Assembly (NCBI RefSeq): GCF_000002985.6
Contig: NC_003279.8
Location: forward strand, 9,424,001-9,488,000
Reading direction: 5' to 3'
DNA: 64,000 nt
Source: Caenorhabditis elegans
Lineage: Eukaryota > Nematoda > Chromadorea > Rhabditida > Rhabditidae
The position numbers were made by a program, and so were the translations under genes. The notes under the pieces were generated by a model. It searched no databases. It was not told the origin of the DNA and worked only from the letters and a program-made list of their open reading frames with translations. This document shows, piece by piece, positions 11,465 to 26,100 of the stretch. The stretch's first letter is position 1, and each line of letters starts with the position of its first letter.

Positions 11465-14400
11465 ATGACTGCGTTGCGTGAAGCACGTGGGGATTCTTCA
11501 TCGGCTGATCCAATTAATGGAACACGTGGAAAAGCAAATATCAATGAAAGGAAATTTGCATTTCTGAATCAGGTAAATAGCCAAATTTGATAAAAGTTAC
11601 AAAGATAGAGATGGATTCCTTATCGAAAAAATTTATAAAAAATAAATTTGTTTATCTCAGAAGAAGTATTTCAAGTTCAAATACATTCAACTATATTAAC
11701 TTTAATAAAAATAGGAAACAAAAAAATCGTAATTTAGGATTTTTAAAAGATATTTGATATTTTTCTAATGCTTTTCTCACCCAATTAATAATTTGATGGT
11801 AATTTCAAAAAAATCAGATATGAGAAAATTATGAAGTGTCTATTTTTTAAGGAAAATCTCCAAGTATCATATTAAAACTTTTCGAAAAAAAAAATTTCAT
11901 TTAGAGTCAAAAGTGATAAAATTGAGTTTTTACCTATCATAATTTTAGAAGTCGATCAAAAAGGTTCTTACAATTTTTAAAAAAATAGTGTTTCAAATGT
12001 TTTTATTTAAAAAATCGAGTTTTCGAACCTACGTCAATACTCGAAATTACCCAAAAAGTTGACATTTTTCGTAAATTTAACAATTCCCAAATTGTTGGCT
12101 TAAAAACCGAAAAAATTCGGAAAATCTAAATGTTCTCTTCCTTTTATGACTTAAATAAGTTTATTTTGAAATTAGTTTCGAAACATGATTTTTAAAAACC
12201 TCGTTTTTTTTTTATAAAAAAAATTTCAAATCAGTTTTTCTATTCAGGTAACTCGTCCAGACTACCGTAGTCTACCAACATCTGCTGCCACGTCACAATC
12301 ATCAGTTCCATCTACACCAGTCTCTGTTCCAATGAGAATCAATGGAAATGTAGATCAAATCATGTTCCGAGAGTTTGGAGCTCCAATTGCTACACCAGAA
12401 GACGAAGAACAATTGCTCGATGATCTGGAAATGTGAGTCAATTCTTCTTTTTTTCTCTTGAATATTTTATGAGTTTCAGTAAATCTGCGCCACTGCTTTC
12501 ACCGCGACGTACATTCGCAGATTTTGAAGATCGAAGCTCAGAGGAGAAAGAGAATCGGAGAATTGAGGAAGATGATGATACAGAAGCTGATACGACGATT
12601 CGGGAAGAATTTGATTATGAAAAAGAAGAAGAAGTATTGAAAGAAGAAAAAATCATTGATAAACCGAATGTAGAAACTGTTGAAGAACACAAGGAAAATA
12701 AAAACGAATCTCCTGATTTCATTCGTATGGTGGAAAGTGCTCCAGAATTGACAACATCATTTGATGAAAAAGAAGAAACAAATTACAATAAATCACCGGA
12801 ACAAGAAATTGAAGCTGAAGAGATTCGAAAAATGACAGAATCATTTGGAGAACCACGGAAAGCAGTTCTTGAGCGGGTTACTGTAGAAGAAACTGACGAT
12901 GAAGAGACTGAAACTGAAACAGAGACAGAAAATGAGGAAATGGATGAAAAAGATGTTTATGATGATGTTCGAAGACAGGTGAGCTAATTTATTTTCAGAA
13001 AATATTCAAATTTGAATATTATATATATACTAAATATATACTTCGAGGAAAAAATAATTTTTAAAAAATCAACTCAACTCCTCTTTTCTTAAACTTTAGC
13101 AATAAAAAATTCAACAAAAAAAAATTAAAAATTGAATCTTGAAGTCGCGGAGAAGAAAATGCATAAGATTGGGTTCGAATTTCTACTTCAGGCATCTCAT
13201 TTCCCATCTGAATTCCATCTGAAATTTGATATAAAATCCTTCTTTTTCGAGCATTTGCTTCGAGACGACGACGGTTTCAAACTATTTTTTAAACAAAATT
13301 CTTGCAACAAAAAAAATCACGACAATTTTTTGTTAACTACAAAAGGGTGTGTGCCTTTAAAGAGTACTGTAATTTCAAATTATCGGAGTTGTTAAGTATG
13401 TATAGATTATTCATATTTTTCACGATTTTGAGTTTTTAAATACACAGGATTTTTTTTTGAACTAAAAAGTACAAATTCAATGAAAGTCCCGCAGCAAAAA
13501 GAGGTTGAAATTACAGTAGCCTTTCAAGGCGCATCGTGTCAAAATCGGTTACCTTATCTTTTGTGTTGAAATTTGCAAAAAAAAACGTTTTTCTAATGAA
13601 AATATCATTCAGTCAAAAATAGTTTTGTCTCAATTTGAATTGGTAATTTATCATTAAATTAGCTTTCTGAAATCATATAACTAATTCTATAATTTAGCGA
13701 GGGATTCCTTAGTTAGTTAAGATTCAAGTAGATCTTTGTTTATGTGTCTTCTGAAAACCCATTCCTCATAAAAAAGTTTTTACTTTCAAAAAATGTTTAT
13801 TTTCATAAACATGTCTTTTCAAATAACACTTCAAACATCAACAAAAAATATTTCTCTCAAAAACTTAAAATCCTCACACTTCACACAGAAGTCCTCTTCT
13901 ACCAACAACAGCTATTTCATAGTTTCTCTTAGTTTCTTCTCTTTGTTTCTGTTTTATTGTATGACAAGAGGGGGAAGAGTAAAACACATGATAGATGGGA
14001 CCCCATATACAGCTGAGCTTCTTCTCCATCCTCTCGCCTCTTGTGAGTTTATCTCGTGCCCCGAATCTCGTGATTTCTCCGGATTTCACTGGACATTCTC
14101 ACAATTTCTTCCCTTTTGCTCACTTCCAGTTTTTTGCGTTGAAAAGTGACCCCAAAGCCAATTAAATCGTCCAATGGTGCGTTTATGTGTGGTCCGTAAA
14201 AAGAAGGAGAAGTCTATAGTAGTACGTTGAGCTTTCTCTATAGAGTTACACATTTTTAGTTTTGTCAGGTTTCTCAAAAGTGAAGGAAGTGTGTTTCTCT
14301 AATAATAAGACTTTGAAACAAGACATATTTTTGAGGTAAATACTTTGAATAGGCTAATTTAAAAATTTGAGAAATTTCCATCTGGAATTTTTCAGTTCAT

Positions 14401-16765
14401 TTTTTACACTAAATTTTTGGTCAGTATAATTTTTCAAAAATAAACGGGTTTTTTCATGAACTACTTGAAATATGCTACATTTCAAATTATTTAACTTTCA
14501 GATCGCTGCAGTTTCCGACAATCCGATGGTTTTCGGCTGGAATGCTAAATCAAATAAGGAGCAACTGGAGAAACCGACAAGTCTCCCACTTCATTATGAG
14601 CTTGAGGCCGATTGTTCAACACCTCGAAGAGCAGAGTGAGCCGATTCTAAAAAATGTTTATGAAAGAAATCTTGTATATTATAGGTTTTCTATGAATCCT
14701 GAAGACGATTACGAAAATCAATCAGAAGATGCCACGCCTGCCACGTCATCAGGCGAAGAAGGTGTTCTTCAACAATCCCTTCTTCAACTTCAAAAACAAC
14801 TTCGAAAAACCGACGTTCGTTGTTCTCGTCTCGAGAAGATTTGTGAATTTCAACAGGTACTTGGTCTTGGCCCCTTTGAACTCACTTTTCTCTGTCAGTT
14901 ACTCATATTGTTGGGCTAAAGTGGCCCGTGACCTGAACAATTGAAAATAGGTGGTAGGCAGGGAAAGGGGGACAAAAAACTTCGGAAGAAGTAGAGGATT
15001 TACAATAGGTGGCAATATAAGTTTGCACGCACATACAAACAGAAATACCTCTTTGACTGCCGTCTAATTACACCTCGGATGACCTAGAAAAATAGTAAAA
15101 GAGGGTAAAGATGAGAGGAAAATGTTTGAAAAACGAACGGAACGTCAGTTTTTTTGAAAGCTTTAAGTATTCAACGGGAAAGTATTTCAAGTGCGCTTTT
15201 TCAAAATTGGTTAACGAGATAGATCATGGAAATCTTTGTTTTTTCCTAGAAGTATACATCTTATCCAGACGCGATATTTTTCGATTTTTAAGCTAAAAAT
15301 ACGGTTGATTACAAAAAAGGTGTGCGTCTTTAAAAGGTACTGTAATTTAGAAACATTGAAAAATTAATGAAAATTAGGCAGCAACAAAAGCTTGAAGTTA
15401 CAGTACCCTTTAAAGGTGTACACCTTTATGCATTTGAAAAAAAATTTGTCGATTCGATACCGTATCTTTAGCGCAAAATTTCTCGTCTGGGTAATATTAT
15501 GGGCTTTAAGACCCCATGAAAAAAAGAATGACCGTGAAAGCTCCAACCCGGCTCTGTGTCGATTTACGCAGCTCGTGTACTTCTCACACTTCTCCTCGAG
15601 TAGTACACAAGCTGCGTAAATCGACACATGGTCGTGTTGGAAGTTTCACTACTATTCTTCTATTTCAAATCAAACCCCTGATTTCGAAATTTCTTTCTAC
15701 AAAATCTGTATGATTGTCAAAATTGGGGAATGTCCGTGTGTAACCCGTGTTCTCCGTCTCTTTCTAGTATTGCGTGAAGTGGATGAGCCAACAATGTCAA
15801 TCGTATGAGCACAAGGTACTTGGTACCTAATGATCTTTCTTCTCTTTCAATCACTCACTCAGACTCCTTCTCTGTTCCACCCGTGTCAATTGAATACACG
15901 GACAATACTCGGCGATTTTCGATTCCTTTATGCTCAACAATTCACAAATATGTCGAGAGAGCGTAGTAGTTTTTATTGTAAATCAAGAAGGAAAGGAAAG
16001 AGAGAAAAAGAGTGGATAATTTTTGGTTTATTACACAACTTTCATGTTCATGTCTTCGAAGGACGGCGCCAACTAGGTTAATAACACAGACATGTCAAGT
16101 TTGAGCTACAGTAACCAAGTATTTTGAAGTGGCATCTATGTAGAATGTGGAACATAGTAATATACATTTCAGTGGCTTAAAAAATTTAATCATTTGATAG
16201 TTTTTGTTCAATCCCAAAAGTTCCGTCTACCTAATTTCCTAATTACCGAACCATTTTAGAAAGAAAATTTTGAAAAAAAAATGAATGCATTAGTTCCTCA
16301 AAAAAAAAATCCCCGGAATCATCACACTAGTAGTTTCCTTTTTTCTTGAAATATCGTTGACACGAAACTTCCTGTCCGATTATGGTATGGTTCATTGAAA
16401 CGAAAAAGACCTCAACATCCCTTGACTGCTGCCACCTTCTCCTCGATTCTCCATCCAAAGTCATGCACACAAATAAGACCTTCTCAACACTCTCAATGCA
16501 TTTCCGGAGTGTGTGGTGGTGGAGGGGGATCGAGGATTATTTGCATATATACATACTTGGACACTTCCTTCTTGCGCGCCGACTCGCACCGCCAGTTTTT
16601 AAAAGTTGATTTTTACAGCGTGACATTGACAGCCTTCGGTTCGAGGTCGACTGGAAGGACAAACGGATCGAATTTTTGCAGAAGACGCTACAGGAAATAG
16701 AGACATCAACATCTCAGTCAGATGCTCCAAATACATCAAGATCTACTACAACATCCACATCATAA
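11465..16765 (+). CDS. Acidic coiled-coil protein of unknown function (about 430 aa)
   Basis: Exons 11465-11572, 12248-12432, 12480-12978, 14502-14635, 14685-14856, 15768-15815, 16619-16765 give 430 aa. The frame is also open upstream to the acceptor at 11401 (AAAATC...), so an extra 5' coding exon is possible; the ATG at 11465 is the first in that exon. Features: a Ser/Thr/Pro-rich N-terminus; a conserved-looking segment IMFREFGAPIATPEDEEQLL; a very acidic, Glu/Lys-rich middle (about residues 100-265) with a run of ET pairs; then a heptad-rich coiled coil at the C-terminus (LLQLQKQLRKTDVRCSRLEK, then RDIDSLRFEVDWKDKRIEFL) and a Ser/Thr tail. I do not recognise the family. The coiled coil suggests dimerisation or a scaffold role. 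Convergent with mec-8; AATAAA at 17007-17012. Confidence 0.8.
13345..13536. repeat. Inverted repeat of the TACTGTA family in an intron
   Basis: Left arm 13345-13380 (GTGTGCCTTTAAAGAGTACT...) and right arm 13505-13536 (TTGAAATTACAGTAGCCTTT...) are imperfect reverse complements separated by about 125 bp. It lies within the 1.5-kb intron of the coiled-coil gene. Confidence 0.6.
15317..15428. repeat. Inverted repeat of the TACTGTA family, second intronic copy
   Basis: Left arm AAGGTGTGCGTCTTTAAAAG then GTACTGTAAT (from 15317); right arm TTACAGTACCCTTTAAAGG then TGTACACCTT (to 15428). Reverse complements with few mismatches, 40-odd bp loop. Lies in the 911-bp intron between coiled-coil exons. Confidence 0.65.
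15530..15652. repeat. Palindromic element with TGTGTCGATTTACG core
   Basis: The core arms are 15555-15580 and 15602-15628: TGTGTCGATTTACGCAGC on the left and GCTGCGTAAATCGACACA on the right match exactly, followed inward by near-complementary GTGTACT/AGTACAC. The outer flanks (GAAAGCTCCAAC against GTTGGAAGTTTC) are also imperfectly complementary, so the whole element is about 120 bp. A worm-type palindromic MITE. Confidence 0.7.
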
Positions 16766-17971
16766 TAATTATTCATTCATATAGGTGCTTTTGTCATCCC
16801 ATGATTCCTATGATTGTTGTAATCTCTCAATCAAGTCTTTGTTTTATCACATTTTGCCATTATTGCATATTTTCTTTGAAATCTGTAACATATTTCCCGA
16901 GCTTTCCAAATTCCAAAACTTCCTACTTCATTCCATTCACCAACTCGCTTTTTTCTCACTTGCTTACGGCTTATTGAAATCACAACAATTCACAACGAAA
17001 CCAACCAATAAAGTGTATAAATTTATTACAAAAGCTTTTTCAAATTACAACAGAAGAGAGACTGGAATGCATGATGATTGGTGGTAAAAGGGGAAAAAGG
17101 ATCTTATGAAAAATTAGAACAAATCACAGAAAATTTCAGGTTCGGACAGACAGACAGGTGGATAAGCTCTCGTGATATATATTTACAGAGAGTAAATCAG
17201 AAATAGAAAAGATATGATGCAAAGGAGCTCTACGGTCAAGACAATAGAAGTTCCTGTAGGGTGCTTACAAACACTTCGAATTTTGTAAAAATTAAGAGAA
17301 AGGAAAATAAAATGCGAATAAAAAGAGATCCGAAAGGATTTTTGGTGATTTTTTGGGAGAGTAAAATGAAAAAAGGACGAAAATGCACTAAGTGTAATGA
17401 GAGCGGGTGTACGTTGGTGGAGGTGGTGGTGGTTGTGCACAGGAAGAAGAAGAAGAAGTAGAAGTAGTAGTTGCTGAGTGATGATTGTGCATTTGGTGAT
17501 GGTGGTGCGCTTCCCAAACTGAAATTGTAAGGATTTGTCTCTGACCCGTTTGATTTTAAAATGAGAGTGGATTGTCGGAGGGGCAGTTGAAAGGCTTTCG
17601 GGTATTATTATTATTATTAATAGTTATTATTATTTTTGTCAAGCATTTTATAATTTAATTATGCAGGCGTTGAATTATCACATTTCTGTTTTGGCATCAC
17701 AGTTGGGTTACTCGTTTTAAAAACTCATTATCACAGTGTTTGAGCTAATCCCTTTCTCTGTGTGATGATAACTACAGTAATCTAGAAGGATACCTGTTAG
17801 GTGTGCGCGTACGTGTTAAGTGTCACATACACAAGGATACATAGCAAGTGTGTGAGGGGGATGAATTTTACAAGTTTGGGTGCTAAAAAAGATAAAGAGA
17901 GAAAAAGGAAATGGTTGTTCAAAAGAGATATACAACATACACAAAACTGCAAAGAATTCTTGCTTCTCTTC
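16766..17971. other. Convergent 3' region between the coiled-coil gene and mec-8
   Basis: No coding sequence supported. A canonical AATAAA for the plus-strand gene is at 17007-17012. An ATT microsatellite lies at about 17603-17632. The right part is the presumed mec-8 3' UTR and is rich in purines and GTG/GAA runs. Confidence 0.5.
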
Positions 17972-20195
17972 TTATCCATTCACATCAGCCATCTTGTTCC
18001 GAGCATATTCAATACGAAGACCACCTCGATCGTTGGCTGTTATCTGGAATCCTTGTAGTGATATCATCGCTTGAGTTGCTTTCTGAAGATCCGAATATTC
18101 AACAAACGCCACACATGATCCATTCTTGTTGTGCAGTCGTAGACGTGTGAAACCAGAGAATGCTTTGAATACACCCCGAAGAGTATCTTCATTCACTTCA
18201 GCCGATAGATTGGCGACGAAAAGAGTGGAGCACGCAGAGGTGGAAGCTTGAGATGCTTGTTGAGAATGTTGGAGGCTGGCTGAAAATTCTCTTGGCTCTA
18301 ATTTAAATAGCTATGTCATAGGAGGTCTGGAAATTTTTAAAAAGAGAGAAACAGCTAACGGGGTTGAAGTTGCGAGGATTATGTTCTAGATTGCTCCAAA
18401 TTACTAAAATAAATAAAGAATACAAAACTATTTGGTTAAGCTGGAGAAACTTTGAGGTAAACCGGCAGCCATAAATTGGAAGAGCTTATTTTAAAAAATA
18501 AAGCCGTAGAGATATGAATTCCGGAAAAAATATCGTCACAACTTTTCTTTAATATTTCTCAAATGAGTTTAATGGTTATAAAACGAATTTCCTTCTACGC
18601 GGTTAAATTTTCCATATCGAATTTTCTTGAACTTTTCCTATTTTTTTCTAAGAAGTTTTTAAGAAATATTTTGGAATTATTTGGTGATATTTAAAACAAA
18701 ATCCCGACATATGACAGTAAGTTTTTTTTCTCAAACATACAGTAACCCCGTTAGCTGAGAGACTCTATTTTGAAACTAATGGGATACAGAAGGACTACGA
18801 GACAGTTCAGAATAGTGTGATGTGTGATGGTGAGAGTTTCAGTGAGTGGATAGCGTGTACACAGTGATTTGATAGTTGTGAATGTGTGGAACATAGTGAT
18901 TGTGCGGTGGCTATAGTTTAACCATCGTGATCACTAATTGTGTATTAAGGAATTAGTTTGTGGGAGACTTGTGGGAAATAAAATAATTATAAATTATTTT
19001 CTGGAATTTCCAGAAAATGTGATTAGTATTTCTTACCTGCTGCAGCGGCTGCTGGGTGCATTTGAGCAGCTGCAAACAATTGATTCTGACTGTATTGTTG
19101 TAGAGCAGAAGCTGGCATATAGGCTGCTTGAAGTGCCTGTGCAGCATGTAAATGTGGAAGTGAAAGAGCCAATAGTTGTTGCTCATTGAAAAGAGCTGCT
19201 GATTGAGGATCTAGTAGAAGATCGTGTTGCATTGGTGCCAAAAACTGCGGGACTCCGGCTGCAGCGGCTGATAGTGCCGCATGTTGTGGTGGTGGTGGAG
19301 ATTGTTTAGGTCGAGCTACTTTTGTGTTCGATTTTGCAAGTTCTAGTCGAAGTACCTGTGCACATTCCGGATCGAATCGGACACCTGAAAATTTGAAGAA
19401 TTTCGTTGTCGTATGTGTGTGTGTGGGAACAATGTTGATTGGTTTTTTAATTGGCAAAAAAGAAAATGACAAGAAATGCCTACTGTGGTGTGAAATCTTT
19501 TGGTTGGAAAGCTGTCAACAGGTCTACCTGGAAAGGAAACAGGTGAAAATCTAGCTAGAATCTTACAAATAAATATTTCAAAACAAAAAAGGCACCTTAC
19601 AATTAGAGGAATTTGTGTCATATTCTCACTAATCTTATTTAGATTGGTTTTTTTGAAATATCAACAACTTCTCAATCACAATGCCAATGCATTTTTGATT
19701 AACTCAAAGTTAAACGAGATATAAGCTGCCAAATTCTAGTAACATGGGAGCAATGCCAATTCGAAAAAAAGCGCAAATTCTAGCGCAAGTCTCTGCTGAA
19801 CGTTAATTTTGTTACACGAAAGTTGGAGATTTGAGCTAGAAAGATGGCAGAAACTGCTGAAATGTATGTATATCGAACATTTTTCGACAACACGTAAAGA
19901 AAACAAATTTACCTTGCAACATTTTTCTGGCGTCCTGCGCATCTTGTTGCGAAAGAAAGGTGACAAATCCGACTGGAGACGTTGGTTTTCCATTCTTCGA
20001 TGTCATTTTCAAAAGAGCTCCCTCATAACCACGACATCCACGGAACAGAAGATAAAGCTCACGCGGCTTAGCATCCATTGGAAGACCCGAAACAAACAAG
20101 GTGCGGACCTGTGATGGATTCGTTGCTTCAGAAGAAACACTGTTCAACGACTCCATCGAAGCGGCCGACGCCAGGTTCGGCTTCGGGCCGTCCAT
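17972..20195 (-). CDS. mec-8: MEC-8, two-RRM RNA-binding splicing regulator (312 aa)
   Basis: Minus-strand exons 20195-19913, 19384-19037 and 18279-17972 give exactly 312 aa, the length I know for MEC-8. MEC-8 is a nuclear RNA-binding protein of the RBPMS/couch potato type that controls alternative splicing (for example of unc-52) and is needed for touch neurons and muscle attachment. RRM1 lies at about residues 32-105 with RNP2 LFVSGL and RNP1 GFVTFL; it runs into the family signature GVRFDPE...[12 protein letters not shown] long Ala/Gln/Pro-rich linker follows, then RRM2 at about 229-305 with RNP2 LFVANL and RNP1 CVAFVEY. The start ATG lies 32 bases inside an exon that begins at a TTGCAG acceptor (20228-20229), which excludes the in-frame ATG further upstream at 20297. 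Confidence 0.95.
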
Positions 20196-23100
20196 CTTCC
20201 GTTTGCGGCTGTTTTCAATCGTTATGGCTGCAACAAAATGTGATTGGAAATGGTGGGGAAACTTGTGAAAAGGGGCGACAAAGAAATAGGAATACATTTA
20301 AAAAGGAAGGAGGTGCTAAAGAAGTGGAGTCATATACACGAGAATCATCGTCCGTCGTCATGATGATGGGATGGATGGATGACTATGAAAAACGATGGAA
20401 AAAAGGCAAAAAGATGGGAGGAGCGAAGAGGCGATGTCGAATGTTGTGTCGGAGGAGGCACATAAATTGAGCGGAAGATGTAGGGAAGGTAGGAAATAAG
20501 AGAGAAAGTAGAGAAATGGTGCCTAGCAACCAAGACGTCGTGTGCCGAGAGCCAACTACAAGGAGCCAATCGGGTTGGCGGGAGAACCAAAAGGAGATTG
20601 AGATGGGACATGACATTCTCCTTATACATGTATTTCGTCATAATTAATCATTAAACCAGGCTGTTACAAGGGAAGCTTATTATAGGATTAGAAAATATAT
20701 AGGAGAGTGGATTTGGTTTATAAAATACAATATTTTAAGAAATTTTTAATATGTAAAAAATCGTGATCTGAGCTTTTGAGCTTTTGGGTAAATTCTAGAT
20801 ATTCTAGCAGGTTGAGACGTGATGGGTTTTTCTCAATCGCCTCTTAACCATCCTACCAGCTATATAATTTTGGGCCTTGCTTTAACGCCTAGTTAGTTTT
20901 CAAAGAAGTAGAAAGCAAAATATGTTGATGAAAATCAGTAAGGGGGTGTGAAACATATCCTTTACTACCAGACGATAATGAGATGAAACTGCTCGGAAAA
21001 AATAGGGCTACTGTCGCATGCATACAAGTTGGAAAGAACAATGTAATTAAAATTAATAGAAACTCTTCACAAAGAGTTAAACAAAAGAAGGGAAACGGTT
21101 TGTCAATTTGAATTGCCGTACCATGAAGCCTTTTTGGAATAACGAAATAGGCCAAAGGATCTTACAGTTTCTTTGCATTTTTATTTTAATTTTAACAGAG
21201 CATAACCATACAGTTGAGCTTTCAAGCCACTTAAAGTACAAGAAATTTTCTGAAAATTTTAAAAATTGAATCACTTTGCCATAAAACCAATAGTTATTAA
21301 TTTAAATAGCGTGATTACAAAAAATATTGAACTAGAGAAACCGTTCGCAGTTCATTTCAAAATTACACACTCACAAACAAATAACTACTGACAAAAAGTA
21401 TTTTCCCTCGATACAAGACAAGATGACACGACCACCAACACTCCCTTAATAGGAAGGAAAAAACAACTAGACAAGGAGGGTACTGGGGGTGGAATGATTG
21501 GGGGATGGGACACTGATAAGAAAAGCATTATTTGAAAGAAAAAAAAAATGGATGGGGGAACTTATTGACAAGATAATGATAATGAGAAAATGTGAAAAAA
21601 GGAGAAAAGATGCCACCTGTTGGTGGGGTAAAGTGATGGGAAAATGGGGAAAAAAGAGAAAATTAAAAGTGACCTTCGTATGAGAAATACAAACTGGGAG
21701 AGGGAGGTATATAGATAGAGGAACAAGAATTTGGCAGTCAGAAACTAGAAGCTTTTTTGCTTCATTGATGGGTTTTTAGCTTATGCGTGTACTACCTTTA
21801 AACTCTCACCTATGGCCTAGAAATTATTCTAGGCCAGTTGAGAGGAAATAAAAAAAGAGCACACGGAGCATCGCCGTGCTCCGGAGAACCCAGGAGAGGG
21901 GTGGCAAATGTCATAAATAGAGTGAGAGAGACGCGAGAGAAAATGAGAAGAGGAGCAGAAGGAGTAAGGAATTACATTTCCCTAGTTTTTTGCCTTTCGA
22001 AATTTGAGCTTTTTTTCCTTTTGCATAATGGAACTTTATAGCTGATGAAAACTATAGAAAGTATTCAAAAAGCATAAACTTATCAATGTTTGTTTTAAAA
22101 GTGAGAATATTTTTTTGCGATAGAGATTGCTGATAAGAAAATTTCAAAGTTTTTGCACATGGTATTTAAATTCTAAAAGTTTTCTGTTTACAAAATTAAT
22201 TGTATATACTTTCACAAAGAAGGAGAAATTCAATTAATTGCTTCATTGAATTTTAAGTGGGTACGTCATTCAGTTTTAGTCATTAAAGAGTTTCATATAG
22301 GAATAATGACCAAGGAAAACGTTTTTGAGTTTTGAAAAGTTGAGTATCATTTCTAGAGGATAAAAAAGGATATAGAAAATTAATTTTTGGAGTGATTTGT
22401 CGAATTTGGTAAGTTTGAAAGGGAATTTTGAGTATAATTGGTTAAAATACAAACTTGGCAATTTCAAATTTAGTAAAATGTTCAAATTGAATACTAGTTG
22501 AACTAAGAACTAAACTATTTGTACATACACTTATAACATCAAAACCAATGCAAAAAAAGAAATCCAAATCACCGCAAAAAAAGTGCTACCGTCCTTTTTT
22601 GGTTCAGTTGACTGGAACTAATTAGACAATGTCTTCTGTCGTTACAATTACCACTACCACCACCACAACGATCTTCCCTTTTGTTGCGAATTGAATCTAT
22701 GGGAATGTGTATGGACTTGTCATGTTTGTATGGCTGGAGACGACAATACAATACAATAAATCAATTGCAAGAAAGAACGCGTTTGGCAAATGCAAACAAC
22801 TACAGGAACAATTTCAGGAAAAGAGAATAGTAATCATAACATTTTATACTTCGGTTCATAGTATTGATTAATAAATAAAAAGCTGTAGAGAGCGAGAAAT
22901 AAAAAATGTTTTGTTTATTGAATAACTTTTGGTAAAACAAATTTTAGCAATTAGGATTATTCTAGTCGCGGAAAGTGATCTTATAAACTTGAAGAATTTC
23001 TGTAATATTTTGTAAATTTAAACTCAATGCGGAACTAAAGGAAAAGGTTAAAAATATCAAATTTTTGAAAATACAGTCCGACTCTAGAATGAATGTTCAT

Positions 23101-26100
23101 GACGATAACAAAGGGATTTGGAATTTGAGATTTCAACTTCATCTGGACACCGATTTTTTTTTAAATAATAAAAACAAAGTAGGCTGAACGTTCATTTTTT
23201 AAATGATCATCCATAATCCGGTCAATACAAAAAAACCAGGTAATGCGATAGAGGTAAAGAGAGAGAGACAGAGAGATGAATACGAGGAGAGGATTGTCGA
23301 GTAGAATGATGATGAGGGAACCTGGGGCGGGTTGGGCTAAATGTATGTCTCGGTCTCTCCGCCTCCATCTATTCTCCATCTGACGACGTCCCGTCCCGTC
23401 AGGTAGAATTTAGAGGAGAAAAGAGTCATAGTTGCGCGGGGGGCCAAAGACGGTGGAAAAGGACATGAAGACTGTATCGGTCCAAGGTTGTTCTGCCATT
23501 CGTAGAAAATGAGACGACGACGAGAAGATATGCATCCGATATATTATGGATGTATGATAATATCGAATAGTACAGTCGCGCAGGTGAGTCTGGTCCTCCT
23601 AGTATGGACAGAAATAATTATTCAGGTAGCTCTTAAATTATGATTTGGGTACTTTTGCACCGCCACATGCTCGAGCATAACTTAAATATTTCGAAGAGAA
23701 GCTTCAAGTTCAGCTTGAAGTGTCCTATAGTTATAAAATAATCAAATCTCCCAGTGAAACTTTTCCAAATATCTCCTCTGAGAAATACAATTATATTATG
23801 GAAACTCATTTATTTACAATGAAACGAGAGAAGTTCAAAATGATAATTAAAAAAAAAAACTTGCTTGGTAAATTAGTTTTAGAATAAGACATATTGTCTA
23901 AAAATTTCAGATCACATGAAATGAATATACTTATATAAGTTCTTTGAAAGTTGTGGTCATTTAAAAAAGACACACATACATACACAAATGAGAACTATAA
24001 GTTACAACAATACCGAAAGACCGGAAATACGAAGGGGGCAATACTTGTTCACATTCATCTCTCAAAGGTACACATTACGTGAGCGCACATTTCTTACCAA
24101 ATCATACACAGGCTGAGACAGTCTTACTTCTCTTGTTCTCTCACTATCTCACACTACAGGCACCGCCCTTCTAGGATCCGACAGTACCTACACGCGCACT
24201 CTGGCGCCTCCATCACTTTAGTTATGCGTGAAGAATGCCTACACCGGTGGTATTTCTCGAGTGTGGCGTCGGCAATGAGAATGAGAATAAGAAGAAGGCC
24301 GCCCGGTTTTATGTGTCTATTTGTATGTTTCTTTTGAACACACGCATAGGTAGTGTCGAATTATGAAGATGATGTTGAAAGAGAGAAAGGGCAAGATGAT
24401 TTAGATTCATGACAATCGGAAGGAGATATCACGAGGGCTTCGGGATTTACGGTGTTAGCACAGAAGCATCAACAAACTAATTTAACGAGATGTACATAAA
24501 AACCTTGTGACAGTTCCTGTGTTGAAAATTTTGAGAATATTCTATCACCCGCTCTCCAAGGGCGACGGGGAGTGTTGAGCGTTTTCATTGCATCCATGGA
24601 CCTTATTAAAGTGTTAGATTTCAGCCATCATGTTCCAACAAAACAAATCTCTGTTGCGGAACTTTCAAATTTGTAACCAATTTTCATCACCGTAGCTGCA
24701 CTTTCAAAAATGCGTAAAACATTTTTGTTGCACAGACGCGTGATCAAAACCCATAAACCTATTAGATTCACACATAGTTCGGAGATGTTTGATCTACAGC
24801 CGACCACTCCCTTCTTTGCGCGGGATCCCGGAATAATATAAAAAGGGGATGAAGGGCCTTCAAACCAAAATGCAACAACAGTTTATGCAAACTAGGAGGC
24901 AATTTTCTTATAGTCGGATGGTCTTTTGATACAGTAATTGATCCATCTTAGGCAAAAAGGGATTTAATTTTATGCCTCAAATAGTTTGTAATCTAGAATA
25001 ACAATCTGGTCAAGGTTAGTTAAATCCATGGAAAATGAGAGTTTTGAAATTAGGCCCAGATTGGGGTCAGAAGAAACTTTGGCAAACAAGTTGAACAGAA
25101 AAGTATGCGGTATAAATACATATAAGCTGCGGTAAACTTTGATGAAATTGAATACTTTTTTCACATTTCTATTTACGTTAGAAAAAACAAAAGCAAAACC
25201 GAATGAAATTTCCAATTGACCAAGTGACCTATACTCACCGCCATAAAACAATCGTTATACATCATGTAATAAGGTAAGAAAAACGAGGATGGTAATCTAA
25301 AATCTAATCTGATTTTCTTGCTCAAAGTCACCAGCAAAAGACAGAGGAAGATTTTTGGGAGCTAAGAGAGATACACGAAATACACGAAAAGATAACAAGA
25401 TAAACTTGAGTGCGCGCACTTACTTCACACTCTTTCTATCACTTGAAAACCGGACTAGAGAGTGAGAAAACCGAAGAGAGTACGAGAGAAGAAGAATGGA
25501 AACACCAAGGTTAAGCTGATCACTTTGAAGATGACTGAAATTCCCGTAGTTTAGCGCCTTTAATTAAAATTTCAGGTGTTTCCTAATTTACAATTTAATA
25601 TTTGAAAACATCTATAAAAAATAAATTTCTTCGATATTTTTCAAAAATCTTATCAAAACTATTTTGTCATTCTATACCCGCCCGGAAAACGCCTTCAATA
25701 AATGAGAAAAATATACGGTGCAAGGGCATCGACCGGTGGAATGTGTAATCATAACTGCTTGAACTTCATCATACGGATAAACATTTCAGTTTTAACACAT
25801 AAAGTCATTTTTCATAGATACATTGATCACAATATGAACCTATATGGAAAACCAATAGAAAACTATTAAAAACTTCCATAAAAGTTTTCATCTCCTTTTT
25901 CAAAGTTCTTTTCTCTTTTTCTCGTCCAACCATCCGTTCACACTCAAATATTTACCAAAAAGGTACCCCAAGTGGAAAACGAGAAGACCAACGTTTTCTT
26001 GCCCCACCACAAAATTTTGCATGAAAAGAGTGAGAACTTGTCTACTGGAGAAAGGTTTTGTGTTCCGGAAGAACACTTTTGCTGGATAGGTATAGAGAAA

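Noticed and set aside
20078-20470. 130-codon plus-strand frame over the mec-8 start
   Set aside because: Antisense shadow of mec-8 exon 1 and its leader; no coding features of its own.
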